Assembly (NCBI GenBank): GCA_964019165.1
Contig: OZ025268.1
Span: forward strand, 960,001 to 1,024,000
Direction of reading: 5' to 3'
DNA: 64,000 bases
DNA from: Mastigias papua
Taxonomy: Eukaryota > Cnidaria > Scyphozoa > Rhizostomeae > Mastigiidae
Shown here: positions 45,801 to 61,080 of the stretch, piece by piece
How positions within the stretch are numbered: position 1 is the stretch's first letter
Layout: every line of letters starts with the position of its first letter
Made by a program: the position numbers and the translations under genes
Notes under the pieces: model-generated
Databases searched by the model: none
What the model was told of the DNA's origin: nothing
What the model saw: only the letters and a program-made list of their open reading frames with translations

Positions 45801-48800
45801 TTTCAATCTACAATCAAAATCAATCAATCTCAATTTTGGTCAGTTTTGGGCAAAATACCAAGGCTATCGCCTTACTTTTTGGCCAAACATGGCCCGTTTT
45901 CATCACTTTTCAATCTACAATCAAAATGAATCAATCTCAATTTTGGTCAGTTTTGGGCAAAATAACAAGGCTATAGCCTTACGTTTTGGCCAAAAATGGC
46001 TCGTTTTCATCACTTTTCAATCTACAATCAAACTCAATCAATCTCAATTTTGGTCAGTTTTGGGCAAAATACCAAGGCTATAGCCTTACTGTTTGGCCAA
46101 ACATGGCTCGTTTTCATCACTTTTCAATCTACAATCAAAATCAATCAATCTCAATTTTGGTCAGTTTTGGGCAAAATACCAAGGCTATAGCCTTACTTTT
46201 TGGCCAAACATGGCTCGTTTTCATCACTTTTCAATCTACAATCAAAATCAATCAATCTCAATTTTGGTCAGTTTTGGGCAAAATACCAAGGCTATAGCCT
46301 TACTTTTTGGCCAAACATGGCTCGTTTTCATCACTTTTCAATCTACAATCAAAATCAATCAATCTCAATTTTGGTCAGTTTTGGGCAAAATACCAAGGCT
46401 ATAGCCTTACTTTTTGGCCAACACTGGCTCGTTTTCATCACTTTTCAATCTACAATCAAAATCAATCAATCTCAATTTTGGTCAGTTTTGGGCAAAATAC
46501 CAAGGCTATAGCCTTACTTTTTGGCCAAACATGGCTCGTTCTCATCACTTTTCAATCTACAATCAAAATCAATCAATCTCAAGTTTGGTCAGTTTTGGTC
46601 AAAATACCAAGGCTATAGACTTACTATTTGGCCAAAAATGGCTCGTTTTCATCACTTTTCTATCTACAATCAAAATCAATCAATCTCAATTTTGGTCAGT
46701 TTTGGGCAAAATACCAAGGCCTATAGCCTTACTTTTTGGCCACAAATGGCTCGTTTTCATCACTTTTCAATCTACAATCAAAATCAATCAATCTCAATTT
46801 TGGTCAGTTTTGGGCAAAATACCAAGGCTATAGCCTTACTTTTTGGCCAAACATGGCTCGTTTTCATCACTTTTCAATCTACAATCAAAATGAATCAATC
46901 TCAATTTTGGTCAGTTTTGGGCAAAATAACAAGGCTATAGCCTTACTTTTTGGCCAAAAATGGCTCGTTTTCATCACTTTTCAATCTACAATCAAAATCA
47001 ATCAATCTCAATTTTGGTCAGTTTTGGGCAAAATACCAAGGCTATAGCCTTACTTTTTGGCCAAACATGGCTCGTTTTCATCACATTTCAATCTACAATC
47101 AAAATCAATCAATCTCAAGTTTGGTCAGTTTTGGTCAAAATACCAAGGCTATAGACTTACTATTTGGCCAAAAATGGCTCGTTTTCATCACTTTTCAATC
47201 TACAATCAAAATCAATCAATCTCAATTTTGGTCAGTTTTGGGCAAAATACCAAGGCCTATAGCCTTACTTTTTGGCCACAAATGGCTCGTTTTCATCACT
47301 TTTCAATCTACAATCAAAATCAATCAATCTCAATTTTGGTCAGTTTTGGGCAAAATACCAAGGCTATAGCCTTACTTTTTGGCCAAACATGGCTCGTTTT
47401 CATCACTTTTCAATCTACAATCAAAATCAATCAATCTCAATTTTGGTCAGTTTTGGGCAAAATAACAAGGCTATAGCCTTACTTTTTGGCCAAAAATGGC
47501 TCGTTTTCATCACTTTTCAATCTACAATCAAAATCAATCAATCTCAGTTTTGGTTAGTTTTGGGCAAATTACCAAGGCTATAGCCTTACTGTTTGGCCAA
47601 AAATGGCTCGTTTTCATCACTTTTCAATCTACAATCAAAATCAATCAATCTCAATTTTGGTCAGTTTTGGGCAAAATACCAAGGCTATAGCCTTACTTTT
47701 TGGCCAAAAATGGCTCGTTTTCATCACTTTTCAATCTACAATCAAAATCAATCAATCTCAATTTTGGTCAGTTTTGGGCAAAATACCAAGGCCTATAGCC
47801 TTACTTTTTGGCCAAAAATGGCTCGTTTTCATCACTTTTCAATCTACAATCACAATCAATCAATCTCAAGTTTGGTCAGTTTTGGTCAAAATACCAAGGC
47901 TATAGCCTTACTGTTTGGCCAAAAATGGCTCGTTTTCATCACTTTTCAATCTACAATCAAAATCAATCAATCTCAATTTTGGTCAGTTTTGGGCAAAATA
48001 CCAAGGCTATAGCCTTACTTTTTGGCCAAAAATGGCTCGTTTTCATCACTTTTCAATCTACAATCAAAATCAATCAATCTCAATTTTGGTCAGTTTTGGG
48101 CAAAATACCAAGGCCTATAGCCTTACTTTTTGGCCACAAATGGCTCGTTTTCATCACTTTTCAATCTACAATCAAAATCAATCAATCTCAATTTTGGTCA
48201 GTTTTGGGCAAAATACCAAGGCTATAGCCTTACTTTTTGGCCAAACATGGCTCGTTTTCATCACTTTTCAATCTACAATCAAAATCAATCAATCTCAATT
48301 TTGGTCAGTTTTGGGCAAAATACCAAGGCTATAGCCTAACTTCTTGGCCAAAAATGGCTCGTTTTCATCACTTTTCAATCTACAATCAAAATCAATCAAT
48401 CTCAATTTTGGTCAGTTTTGGGCAAAATACCAAGGCTATAGCCTTACTTTTTGGCCACAAATGGCTCGTTTTCATCACTTTTCAATCTACAATCAAAATC
48501 AATCAATCTCAATTTTGGTCAGTTTTGGGCAAAATACCAAGGCTATAGCCTTACTTTTTGGCCAAAAATGGCTCGTTTTCATCACTTTTCAATCTACAAT
48601 CAAAATCAATCAATCTCAATTTTGGTCAGTTTTGGGCAAAATACCAAGGCTATAGCCTAACTTCTTGGCCAAAAATGGCTCGTTTTCATCACTTTTCAAT
48701 CTACAATCAAAATCAATCAATCTCAATTTTGGTCAGTTTTGGGCAAAATACCAAGGCTATAGCCTTACTTTTTGGCCACAAATGGCTCGTTTTCATCACT

Positions 48801-51800
48801 TTTCAATCTACAATCAAAATCAATCAATCTCAATTTTGGTCAGTTTTGGGCAAAATACCAAGGCTATAGCCTTACTTTTTGGCCAAAAATGGCTCGTTTT
48901 CATCACTTTTTAATCTACAATCAAAATCAATCAATCTCAATTTTGGTCAGTTTTGGGCAAAATACCAAGGCTATAGCCTAACTTCTTGGCCAAAATGGCT
49001 CGTTTTCATCACTTTTCAATCTACAATCAAAATCAATCAATCTCAATTTTGGTCAGTTTTGGGCAAAATACCAAGGCTATAGCCTTACTTTTTGGCCACA
49101 AATGGCTCGTTTTCATCACTTTTCAATCTACAATCAAAATCAATCAATCTCAATTTTGGTCAGTTTTGGGCAAAATACCAAGGCTATAGCCTTACTTTTT
49201 GGCCAAAAATGGCTCGTTTTCATCACTTTTTAATCTACAATCAAAATCAATCAATCTCAATTTTGGTCAGTTTTGGGCAAAATACCAAGGCTATAGCCTT
49301 ACTTTTTGGCCAAACATGGCTCGTTTTCATCACTTTTCAATCTACAATCAAAATCAATCAATCTCAATTTTGGTCAGTTTTGGGCAAAATACCAAGGCTA
49401 TAGCCTTACTTTTTGGCCACAAATGGCTCGTTTTCATCACTTTTCAATCTAGAATCAAAATCAATCAATCTCAATTTTGGTCAGTTTTGGGCAAAATACC
49501 AAGGCTATAGCCTTACTTTTTGGCCAAAAATGACTCGTTTTCATCACTTTTCAATCTACAATCAAAATCAATCAATCTCAATTTTGGTCAGTTTTGGGCA
49601 AAATACCAAGGCCTATAGCCTTACTTTTTGGCCACAAATGGCTCGTTTTCATCACTTTTCAATCTAGAATCAACGTCACTCAATCTCAATTTTGGTCAGT
49701 TTTGGGCAAAATACCAAGGCTATAGCCTTACTTTTTGGCCAAAAATGGCTCGTTTTCATCACTTTTCAATCTACAATCAAAATCAATCAATCTCAATTTT
49801 GGTCAGTTTTGGGCAAAATACCAAGGCTATAGCCTTACTTTTTGGCCAAAAATAGCTCGTTTTCATCACTTTTCAATCTACAATCAAAATCAATCAATCT
49901 CAATTTTGGTCAGTTTTGGGCAAAATACCAAGGCTATAGCCTAACTTCTTGGCCAAAAATGGCTCGTTTTCATCACTTTTCAATCTACAATCAAAATCAA
50001 TCAATCTCAATTTTGGTCAGTTTTGGGCAAAATACCAAGGCTATAGCCTTACATTTTGGCCACAAATGGCTCGTTTTCATCACTTTTCAATCTACAATCA
50101 AACTCAATCAATCTCAATTTTGGTCAGTTTTGGGCAAAATACCAAGGCTATAGCCTTACTTTTTGGCCAAAAATGGCTCGTTTTCATCACTTTTCAATCT
50201 ACAATCAAAATCAATCAATCTCAAGTTTCGTCAGTTTTGGTCAAAATACCAAGGCTATAGCCTTACTTTTTGGCCAAACATGGCTCGTTTTCATCACTTT
50301 TCAATCTACAATCAAAATCAATCAATCTCAATTTTGGTCAGTTTTGGTCAAAATACCAAGGCTATAGCCGTACTGTTTGGCCAAAAATGGCTCGTTTTCA
50401 TCACTTTTCAATCTACAATCAAAATCAATCAATCTCAATTTTGGTCAGTTTTGGGCAAAATACCAAGGCTATAGCCTTACTTTTTGGCCAAAAATGGCTC
50501 GTTTTCATCACTTTTCAATCTACAATCAAAATCAATCAATCTCAATTTTGGTCAGTTTTGGGCAAAATACCAAGGCTATAGCCTTACTTTTTGGCCAAAA
50601 ATGGCTCGTTTTCATCACTTTTCAATCTACAATCAAAATCAATCAATCTCAAGTTTCGTCAGTTTTGGTCAAAATACCAAGGCTATAGCCTTACTTTTTG
50701 GCCAAACATGGCTCGTTTTCATCACTTTTCAATCTACAATCAAAATCAATCAATCTCAATTTTGGTCAGTTTTGGTCAAAATACCAAGGCTATAGCCTTA
50801 CTGTTTGGCCAAAAATGGCTCGTTTTCATCACTTTTCAATCTACAATCAAAATCAATCAATCTCAATTTTGGTCAGTTTTGGGCAAAATACCAAGGCCTA
50901 TAGCCTTACATTTTGGCCACAAATGGCTCGTTTTCATCACTTTTCAATCTACAATCAAAATCAATCAATCTCAATTTTGGTCAGTTTTGGGCAAAATACC
51001 AAGGCCTATAGCCTTACATTTTGGCCACAAATGGCTCGTTTTCATCACTTTTCAATCTACAATCAAAATCAATCAATCTCAATTTTGGTCAGTTTTGGGC
51101 AAAATACCAAGGCTATAGCCTTACTTTTTGGCCAAAAATGGCTCGTTTTCATCACTTTTCAATCTACAATCAAAATCAATCAATCTCAATTTTGGTCAGT
51201 TTTGGGCAAAATACCAAGGCTATAGCCTTACTTTTTGGCCAAAAATGGCTCGTTTTCATCACTTTTCAATCTACAATCAAAATCAATCAATCTCAATTTT
51301 GGTCAGTTTTGGGCAAAATACCAAGGCTATAGCCTTACTTTTTGGCCAAAAATGGCTCGTTTTCATCACTTTTCAATCTACAATCAAAATCAATCAATCT
51401 CAATTTTGGTCAGTTTTGGTCAAAATACCAAGGCTATAGCCTTACTTTTTGGCCAAAACTGGCTCGTTTTCATCACTTTTCAATCTACAATCAAAATCAA
51501 TCAATCTCAATTTTGGTCAGTTTTGGGCAAAATACCAAGGCTATAGCCTTACTTTTTGGCCAAAAATGGCTCGTTTTCATCACTTTTCAATCTACAATCA
51601 AAATCAATCAATCTCAATTTTGGTCAGTTTTGGGCAAAATACCAAGGCTATAGCCTTACTTTTTGGCCAAAAATGGCTCGTTTTCATCACTTTTCAATCT
51701 ACAATCAAAATCAATCAATCTCAATTTTGGTCAGTTTTGGGCAAAATACCAAGGCTATAGCCTAACTTCTTGGCCAAAAATGGCTCGTTTTCATCACTTT

Positions 51801-54800
51801 TCAATCTACAATCAAAATCAATCAATCTCAATTTTGGTCAGTTTTGGGCAAAATACCAAGGCTATAGCCTTACTTTTTGGCCAAAAATGGCTCGTTTTCA
51901 TCACTTTTCAATCTACAATCAAAATCAATCAATCTCAATTTTGGTCAGTTTTGGGCAAAATACCAAGGCTATAGCCTAACTTCTTGGCCAAAAATGGCTC
52001 GTTTTCATCACTTTTCAATCTACAATCAAAATCAATCAATCTCAATTTTGGTCAGTTTTGGGCAAAATACCAAGGCCTATAGCCTTACATTTTGGCCACA
52101 AATGGCTCGTTTTCATCACTTTTCAATCTACAATCAAATTCAATCAATCTCAATTTTGGTCAGTTTTGGGCAAAATACCAAGGCTATAGCCTTACTTTTT
52201 GGCCAAAAATGGCTCGCTTTCATCACTTTTCAATCTACAATCAAAATCAATCAATCTCAATTTTGGTCAGTTTTGGTCAAAATACCAAGGCTATAGCCTT
52301 ACTTTTTGGCCAAAACTGGCTCGTTTTCATCACTTTTCAATCTACAATCAAAATCAATCAATCTCAATTTTGGTCAGTTTTGGGCAAAATACCAAGGCTA
52401 TAGCCTTACTTTTTGGCCAAACATGGCTCGTTTTCATCACTTTTCAATCTACAATCAAAATCAATCAATCTCAATTTTGGTCAGTTTTGGGCAAAATACC
52501 AAGGCTATAGCCTTACTTTTTGGCCAAAAATGGCTCGTTTTCATCACTTTTCAATCTACAATCAAAATCAATCAATCTCAATTTTGGTCAGTTTTGGGCA
52601 AAATACCAAGGCTATAGCCTAACTTCTTGGCCAAAAATGGCTCGTTTTCATCACTTTTCAATCTACAATCAAAATCAATCAATCTCAATTTTGGTCAGTT
52701 TTGGGCAAAATACCAAGGCCTATAGCCTTACTTTTTGGCCACAAATGGCTCGTTTTCATCACTTTTCAATCTACAATCAAAATCAATCAATCTCAATTTT
52801 GGTCAGTTTTGGGCAAAATCCCAAGGCCTATAGCCTTACTTTTTGGCCACAAATGGCTCGTTTTCATCACTTTTCAATCTACAATCAAAATCAATCAATC
52901 TCAATTTTGGTCAGTTTTGGGCAAAATACCAAGGCTATAGCCTTACTTTTTGGCCAAAAATGGCTCGTTTTCATCACTTTTCAATCTACAATCAAAATCA
53001 ATCAATCTCAATTTTGGTCAGTTTTGGTCAAAATACCAAGGCTATAGCCTTACTTTTTGGCCAAACATGGCTCGTTTTCATCACTTTTCAATCTACAATC
53101 AAAATCAATCAATCTCAATTTTGGTCAGTTTTGGGCAAAATACCAAGGCCTATAGCCTTACTTTTTGGCCAAAAATGGCTCGTTTTCATCACTTTTCAAT
53201 CTACAATCAAAATCAATCAATCTCAATTTTGGTCAGTTTTGGGCAAAATACCAAGGCTATAGCCTTACGTTTTGGCCAAAAATGGCTCGTTTTCATCACT
53301 TTTCAATCTAGAATCAAAATCAATCAATCTCAATTTTGGTCAGTTTTGGGCAAAATACCAAGGCTATAGCCTTACTTTTTGGCCAAACATGGCTCTTTTT
53401 CATCACTTTTCAATCTACAATCAAAATCAATCAATCTCAATTTTGGTCAGTTTTGGTCAAAATACCAAGGCTATAGCCTTACTGTTTGGCCAAAAATGGC
53501 TCGTTTTCATCACTTTTCAATCTACAATCAAAATCAATCAATCTCAATTTTGGTCAGTTTTGGTCAAAATACCAAGGCTATAGCCTTACTTTTTGGCCAA
53601 AAATGGCTCGTTTTCATCACTTTCCAATCTACAATCAAAATCAATCAATCTCAATTTTGGTCAGTTTTGGGCAAAATACCAAGGCTATAGCCTTACTGTT
53701 TGGCCAAAACTGGCTCGTTTTCATCACTTTTCAATCTACAATCAAAATCAATCAATCTCAATTTTGGTCAGTTTTGGGCAAAATACCAAGGCTATAGCCT
53801 TACTTTTTGGCCAAAAATGGCTCGTTTTCATCACTTTTCAATCTACAATCAAAATCAATCAATCTCAATTTTGGTCAGTTTTGGGCAAAATACCAAGGCT
53901 ATAGCCTTACTTTTTGGCCAAAAATGGCTCGTTTTCATCACTTTTCAATCTACAATCAAAATCAATCAATCTCAATTTTGGTCAGTGTTGGGCAAAATAC
54001 CAAGGCTATAGCCTAACTTTTTGGCCAAAAATGGCTCGTTTTCATCACTTTTCAATCTACAATCAAAATCAATCAATCTCAATTTTGGTCAGTTTTGGGC
54101 AAAATACCAAGGCTATAGCCTTACTTTTTGGCCAAAAATGGCTCGTTTTCATCACTTTTCAATCTACAATCAAAATCAATCAATCTCAATTTTGGTCAGT
54201 TTTGGGCAAAATACCAAGGCTATAGCCTTACTTTTTGGCCAAAAATGGCTCGTTTTCATCACTTTTCAATCTACAATCAAAATCAATCAATCTCAGTTTT
54301 GGTCAGTTTTGGGCAAAATACCAAGGCTAGAGCCTTACTGTTTGGCCAAACATGGCTCGTTTTCATCACTTTTCAATCTACAATCAAAATCAATCAATCT
54401 CAATTTTGGTCAGTTTTGGTCAAAATACCAAGGCTATAGCCTTACTTTTTGGCCACAAATGGCTCGTTTTCATCACTTTTCAATCTACAATCAAAATCAA
54501 TCAATCTCAATTTTGGTCAGTTTTGGGCAAAATACCAAGGCTATAGCCTTACTTTTTGGCCAAAAATGGCTCGTTTTCATCACTTGTCAATCTACAATCA
54601 AAATCAATCAATCTCAATTTTGGTCAGTTTTGGTCAAAATACCAAGGCTATAGCCTTACTTTTTGGCCAAAAATGGCTCGTTTTCATCACTTTTCAATCT
54701 ACAATCAAAATCAATCAATCTCAATTTTGGTCAGTTTTGGGCAAAATACCAAGGCTATAGCCTTACTGTTTGGCCAAAACTGGCTCGTTTTCATCACTTT

Positions 54801-57800
54801 TCAATCTACAATCAAAATCAATCAATCTCAATTTTGGTCAGTTTTGGGCAAAATACCAAGGCTATAGCCTTACTTTTTGGCCAAAAATGGCTCGTTTTCA
54901 TCACTTTTCAATCTACAATCAAAATCAATCAATCTCAATTTTGGTCAGTTTTGGGCAAAATACCAAGGCTATAGCCTTACTTTTTGGCCAAAAATGGCTC
55001 GTTTTCATCACTTTTCAATCTACAATCAAAATCAATCAATCTCAATTTTGGTCAGTTTTGGGCAAAATACCAAGGCTATAGCCTTACTTTTTGGCCAAAA
55101 ATGGCTCGTTTTCATCACTTTTCAATCTACAATCAAAATCAATCAATCTCAGTTTTGGTCAGTTTTGGGCAAAATACCAAGGCTAGAGCCTTACTGTTTG
55201 GCCAAACATGGCTCGTTTTCATCACTTTTCAATCTACAATCAAAATCAATCAATCTCAATTTTGGTCAGTTTTGGTCAAAATACCAAGGCTATAGCCTTA
55301 CTGTTTGGCCAAAAATGGCTCGTTTTCATCACTTTTCAATCTACAATCAAAATCAATCAATCTCAATTTTGGTCAGTTTTGGGCAAAATACCAAGGCCTA
55401 TAGCCTTACTTTTTGGCCACAAATGGCTCGTTTTCATCACTTTTCAATCTACAATCAAAATCAATCAATCTCAATTTTGGTCAGTTTTGGGCAAAATACC
55501 AAGGCTATAGCCTTATTGTTTGGCCAAAAATGCCTCGTTTTCATCACTTTTCAATCTACAATCAAAATCAATCAATCTCAATTTTGGTCAGTTTTGGGCA
55601 AAATACCAAGGCTATAGCCTTACTGTTTGGCCAAAACTGGCTCGTTTTCATCATTTTTCAATCTACAATCAAAATCAATCAATCTCAATTTTGGTCAGTT
55701 GTGGGCAAAATACCAAGGCTATAGCCTTACTTTTTGGCCACAAATGGCTCGTTTTCATCACTTTTCAATCTACAATCAAAATCAATCAATCTCAATTTTG
55801 GTCAGTTTTGGGCAAAATACCAAGGCTATAGCCTTACTTTTTGGCCAAAAATGGCTCGTTTTCATCACTTTTCAATCTACAATCAAAATCAATCAATCTC
55901 AATTTTGGTCAGTGTTGGGCAAAATACCAAGGCTATAGCCTAACTTTTTGGCCAAAAATGGCTCGTTTTCATCACTTTTCAATCTACAATCAAAATCAAT
56001 CAATCTCAATTTTGGTCAGTTTTGGGCAAAATACCAAGGCTATAGCCTTACTTTTTGGCCAAAAATGGCTCGTTTTCATCACTTTTCAATCTACAATCAA
56101 AATCAATCAATCTCAATTTTGGTCAGTTTTGGGCAAAATACCAAGGCTATAGCCTTACTTTTTGGCCAAAAATGGCTCGTTTTCATCACTTTTCAATCTA
56201 CAATCAAAATCAATCAATCTCAATTTTGGTCAGTTTTGGGCAAAATACCAAGGCTATAGCCTTACTTTTTGGCCAAAAATGGCTCGTTTTCATCACTTTT
56301 CAATCTACAATCAAAATCAATCAATCTCAATTTTGGTCAGTTTTGGTCAAAATACCAAGGCTATAGCCTTACTTTTTGGCCAAAAATGGCTCGTTTTCAT
56401 CACTTTTCAATCTACAATCAAAATCAATCAATCTCAATTTTGGTCAGTTTTGGGCAAAATACCAAGGCCTATAGCCTTACTTTTTGGCCAAAAATGGCTC
56501 GTTTTCATCACTTTTCAATCTACAATCAAAATCAATCAATCTCAATTTTGGTCAGTTTTGGGCAAAATACCAAGGCTATAGCCTTACGTTTTGGCCAAGA
56601 ATGGCTCGTTTTCATCACTTTTCAATCTAGAATCAAAATCAATCAATCTCAATTTTGGTCAGTTTTGGGCAAAATACCAAGGCTATAGCCTAACTTTTTG
56701 GCCAAAAATGGCTCGTTTTCATCACTTTTCAATCTACAATCAAAATCAATCAATCTCAATTTTGGTCAGTTTTGGGCAAAATACCAAGGCTATAGCCTTA
56801 CTTTTTGGCCAAAAATGGCTCGTTTTCATCACTTTTCAATCTACAATCAAAATCAATCAATCTCAATTTTGGTCAGTTTTGGGCAAAATACCAAGGCTAT
56901 AGCCTTACTTTTTGGCCAAAAATGGCTCGTTTTCATCACTTTTCAATCTACAATCAAAATCAATCAATCTCAATTTTGGTCAGTTTTGGGCAAAATACCA
57001 AGGCCTATAGCCTTACTTTTTGGCCACAAATGGCTCGTTTTCATCACTTTTCAATCTACAATCAAAATCAATCAATCTCAATTTTGGTCAGTTTTGGTCA
57101 AAATACCAAGGCTATAGCCTTACTGTTTGGCCAAAAATGGCTCGTTTTCATCACTTTTCAATCTACAATCAAAATCAATCAATCTCAATTTTGGTCAGTT
57201 TTGGGCAAAATACCAAGGCTATAGCCTTACTTTTTGGCCAAAAATGGCTCGTTTTCATCACTTTTCAATCTACAATCAAAATCAATCAATCTCAATTTTG
57301 GTCAGTTTTGGGCAAAATACCAAGGCTATAGCCTTACTTTTTGGCCAAAAATGGCTCGTTTTCATCACTTTTCAATCTACAATCAAAATCAATCAATCTC
57401 AATTTTGGTCAGTTTTGGGCAAAATACTAAGGCTATAGCCTTACTTTTTGGCCAAAAATGGCTCGTTTTCATCACTTTTCAATCTACAATCAAAATCAAT
57501 CAATCTGAAGTTTGGTCAGTTTTGGTCAAAATACCAAGGCTATAGCCTTACTGTTTGGCCAAAAATGGCTCGTTTTCATCACTTTTCAATCTACAATCAA
57601 AATCAATCAATCTCAATTTTGGTCAGTTTTGGGCAAAATACCAAGGCCTATAGCCTTACATTTTGGCCACAAATGGCTCGTTTTCATCACTTTTCAATCT
57701 ACAATCAAAATCAATCAATCTCAATTTTGGTCAGTTTTGGGCAAAATACCAAGGCTATAGCCTTACTTTTTGGCCAAAAATGGCTCGTTTTCATCACTTT

Positions 57801-60800
57801 TCAATCTACAATCAAAATCAATCAATCTCAATTTTGGTCAGTTGTGGGCAAAATACCAAGGCTATAGCCTTACTTTTTGGCCAAAAATGGCTCGTTTTCA
57901 TCACTTTTCAATCTACAATCAAAATCAATCAATCTGAAGTTTGGTCAGTTTTGGTCAAAATACCAAGGCTATAGCCTTACTGTTTGGCCAAAAATGGCTC
58001 GTTTTCATCACTTTTCAATCTACAATCAAAATCAATCAATCTCAATTTTGGTCAGTTTTGGGCAAAATACCAAGGCCTATAGCCTTACTGTTTGGCCACA
58101 AATGGCTCGTTTTCATCACTTTTCAATCTACAATCAAAATCAATCAATCTCAATTTTGGTCAGTTTTGGGCAAAATACCAAGGCTATAGCCTTACTTTTT
58201 GGCCACAAATGGCTCGTTTTCATCACTTTTCAATCTACAATCAAAATCAATCAATCTCAATTTTGGTCAGTTTTGGGCAAAATACCAAGGCTATAGCCTT
58301 ACTTTTTGGCCAAAAATGGCTCGTTTTCATCACTTTTCAATCTACAATCAAAATCAATCAATCTCAATTTTGGTCAGTTTTGGGCAAAATACCAAGGCTA
58401 TAGCCTTACTTTTTGGCCAAAAATGGCTCGTTTTCATCACTTTTCAATCTACAATCAAAATCAATCAATCTGAAGTTTGGTCAGTTTTGGTCAAAATACC
58501 AAGGCTATAGCCTTACTGTTTGGCCAAAAATGGCTCGTTTTCATCACTTTTCAATCTACAATCAAAATCAATCAATCTCAATTTTGGTCAGTTTTGGGCA
58601 AAATACCAAGGCCTATAGCCTTACTTTTTGGCCACAAATGGCTCGTTTTCATCACTTTTCAATCTACAATCAAAATCAATCAATCTCAATTTTGGTCAGT
58701 TTTGGGCAAAATACCAAGGCTATAGCCTTACTTTTTGGCCAAAAATGGCTCGTTTTCATCACTTTTCAATCTACAATCAAAATCAATCAATCTCAATTTT
58801 GGTCAGTTTTGGGCAAAATACCAAGGCTATAGCCTTACTTTTTGGCCAAAAATGGCTCGTTTTCATCACTTTTCAATCTACAATCAAAATCAATCAATCT
58901 CAATTTTGGTCAGTTTTGGGCAAAATACCAAGGCTATAGCCTTACTTTTTGGCCACAAATGGCTCGTTTTCATCACTTTTCAATCTACAATCAAAATCAA
59001 TCAATCTCAATTTTGGTCAGTTTTGGGCAAAATACCAAGGCTATAGCCTTACTTTTTGGCCAAAAATGGCTCGTTTTCATCACTTTTCAATCTAGAATCA
59101 AAATCAATCAATCTCAATTTTGGTCAGTTTTGGGCAAAATACCAAGGCTATAGCCTAACTTTTTGGCCAAAAATGGCTCGTTTTCATCACTTTTCAATCT
59201 ACAATCAAAATCAATCAATCTCAATTTTGGTCAGTTTTGGGCAAAATACCAAGGCTATAGCCTTACTTTTTGGCCAAAAATGGCTCGTTTTCATCACTTT
59301 TCAATCTACAATCAAAATCAATCAATCTCAATTTTGGTCAGTTTTGGGCAAAATACCAAGGCTATAGCCTTACTTTTTGGCCACAAATGGCTCGTTTTCA
59401 TCACTTTTCAATCTACAATCAAAATCAATCAATCTCAATTTTGGTCAGTTTTGGGCAAAATACCAAGGCCTATAGCCTTACTTTTTGGCCACAAATGGCT
59501 CGTTTTCATCACTTTTCAATCTACAATCAAAATCAATCAATCTCAATTTTGGTCAGTTTTGGGCAAAATACCAAGGCTATAGCCTTACTTTTTGGCCAAA
59601 AATGGCTCGTTTTCATCACTTTTCAATCTACAATCAAAATCAATCAATCTCAATTTTGGTCAGTTTTGGGCAAAATACCAAGGCTATAGCCTTACTTTTT
59701 GGCCAAAAATGGCTCGTTTTCATCACTTTTCAATCTACAATCAAAATCAATCAATCTCAATTTTGGTCAGTTTTGGGCAAAATACCAAGGCTATAGCCTT
59801 ACTTTTTGGCCACAAATGGCTCGTTTTCATCACTTTTCAATCTACAATCAAAATCAATCAATCTCAATTTTGGTCAGTTTTGGGCAAAATACCAAGGCTA
59901 TAGCCTTACTTTTTGGCCAAAAATGGCTCGTTTTCATCACTTTTCAATCTAGAATCAAAATCAATCAATCTCAATTTTGGTCAGTTTTGGGCAAAATACC
60001 AAGGCTATAGCCTAACTTTTTGGCCAAAAATGGCTCGTTTTCATCACTTTTCAATCTACAATCAAAATCAATCAATCTCAATTTTGGTCAGTTTTGGGCA
60101 AAATACCAAGGCTATAGCCTTACTTTTTGGCCAAAAATGGCTCGTTTTCATCACTTTTCAATCTACAATCAAAATCAATCAATCTCAATTTTGGTCAGTT
60201 TTGGGCAAAATACCAAGGCTATAGCCTTACTTTTTGGCCACAAATGGCTCGTTTTCATCACTTTTCAATCTACAATCAAAATCAATCAATCTCAATTTTG
60301 GTCAGTTTTGGGCAAAATACCAAGGCTATAGCCTTACTTTTTGGCCAAAAATGGCTCGTTTTCATCACTTTTCAATCTAGAATCAAAATCAATCAATCTC
60401 AATTTTGGTCAGTTTTGGGCAAAATACCAAGGCTATAGCCTAACTTTTTGGCCAAAAATGGCTCGTTTTCATCACTTTTCAATCTACAATCAAAATCAAT
60501 CAATCTCAATTTTGGTCAGTTTTGGGCAAAATACCAAGGCTATAGCCGTACTTTTTGGCCAAAAATGGCTCGTTTTCATCACTTTTCAATCTACAATCAA
60601 AATCAATCAATCTCAAGTTTGGTCAGTTGTGGGCAAAATACCAAGGCTATAGCCTTACTTTTTGGCCAAAAATGGCTCGTTTTCATCACTTTTCAATCTA
60701 CAATCAAAATCAATCAATCTCAATTTTGGTCAGTTTTGGGCAAAATACCAAGGCTATAGCCTTACTTTTTGGCCAAAAATGGCTCGTTTTCATCACTTTT

Positions 60801-61080
60801 CAATCTAGAATCAAAATCAATCAATCTCAATTTTGGTCAGTTTTGGGCAAAATACCAAGGCCTATAGCCTTACATTTTGGCCACAAATGGCTCGTTTTCA
60901 TCACTTTTCAATCTACAATCAAAATCAATCAATCTCAATTTTGGTCAGTTTTGGGCAAAATACCAAGGCTATAGCCTTACTGTTTGGCCAAAAATGGCTC
61001 GTTTTCATCACTTTTCAATCTACAATCAAAATCAATCAATCTCAATTTTGGTCAGTTTTGGGCAAAATACTAAGGCTATA
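24849..61080 (+). repeat. 36.2-kb satellite array, 107/108-bp monomer, about 338 head-to-tail copies
   Basis: The consensus monomer is 107 bp, and a common variant has one extra C (AAGGCCTATAGCC instead of AAGGCTATAGCC). All copies run in the same direction, and no inversion or inserted transposon was seen. Each standard unit contains two perfect 14-bp palindromes two bases apart, AAGGCTATAGCCTT and TTTTTGGCCAAAAA, followed by an AT-rich remainder with CAATCAATCT-type motifs. Variation is concentrated at few positions, such as the base after GGCCA. The unit has few stop codons and 107 is not a multiple of three, so overlapping short frames recur throughout; none is a gene. The array occupies almost all of intron 6, as shown by the matching phase of exons 6 and 7. 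Confidence 0.99.

Noticed and set aside
24849..61080. CRISPR-like array of direct repeats
   Set aside because: The whole 107-bp unit is repeated with no unique spacers, the setting is eukaryotic, and no cas genes are present.
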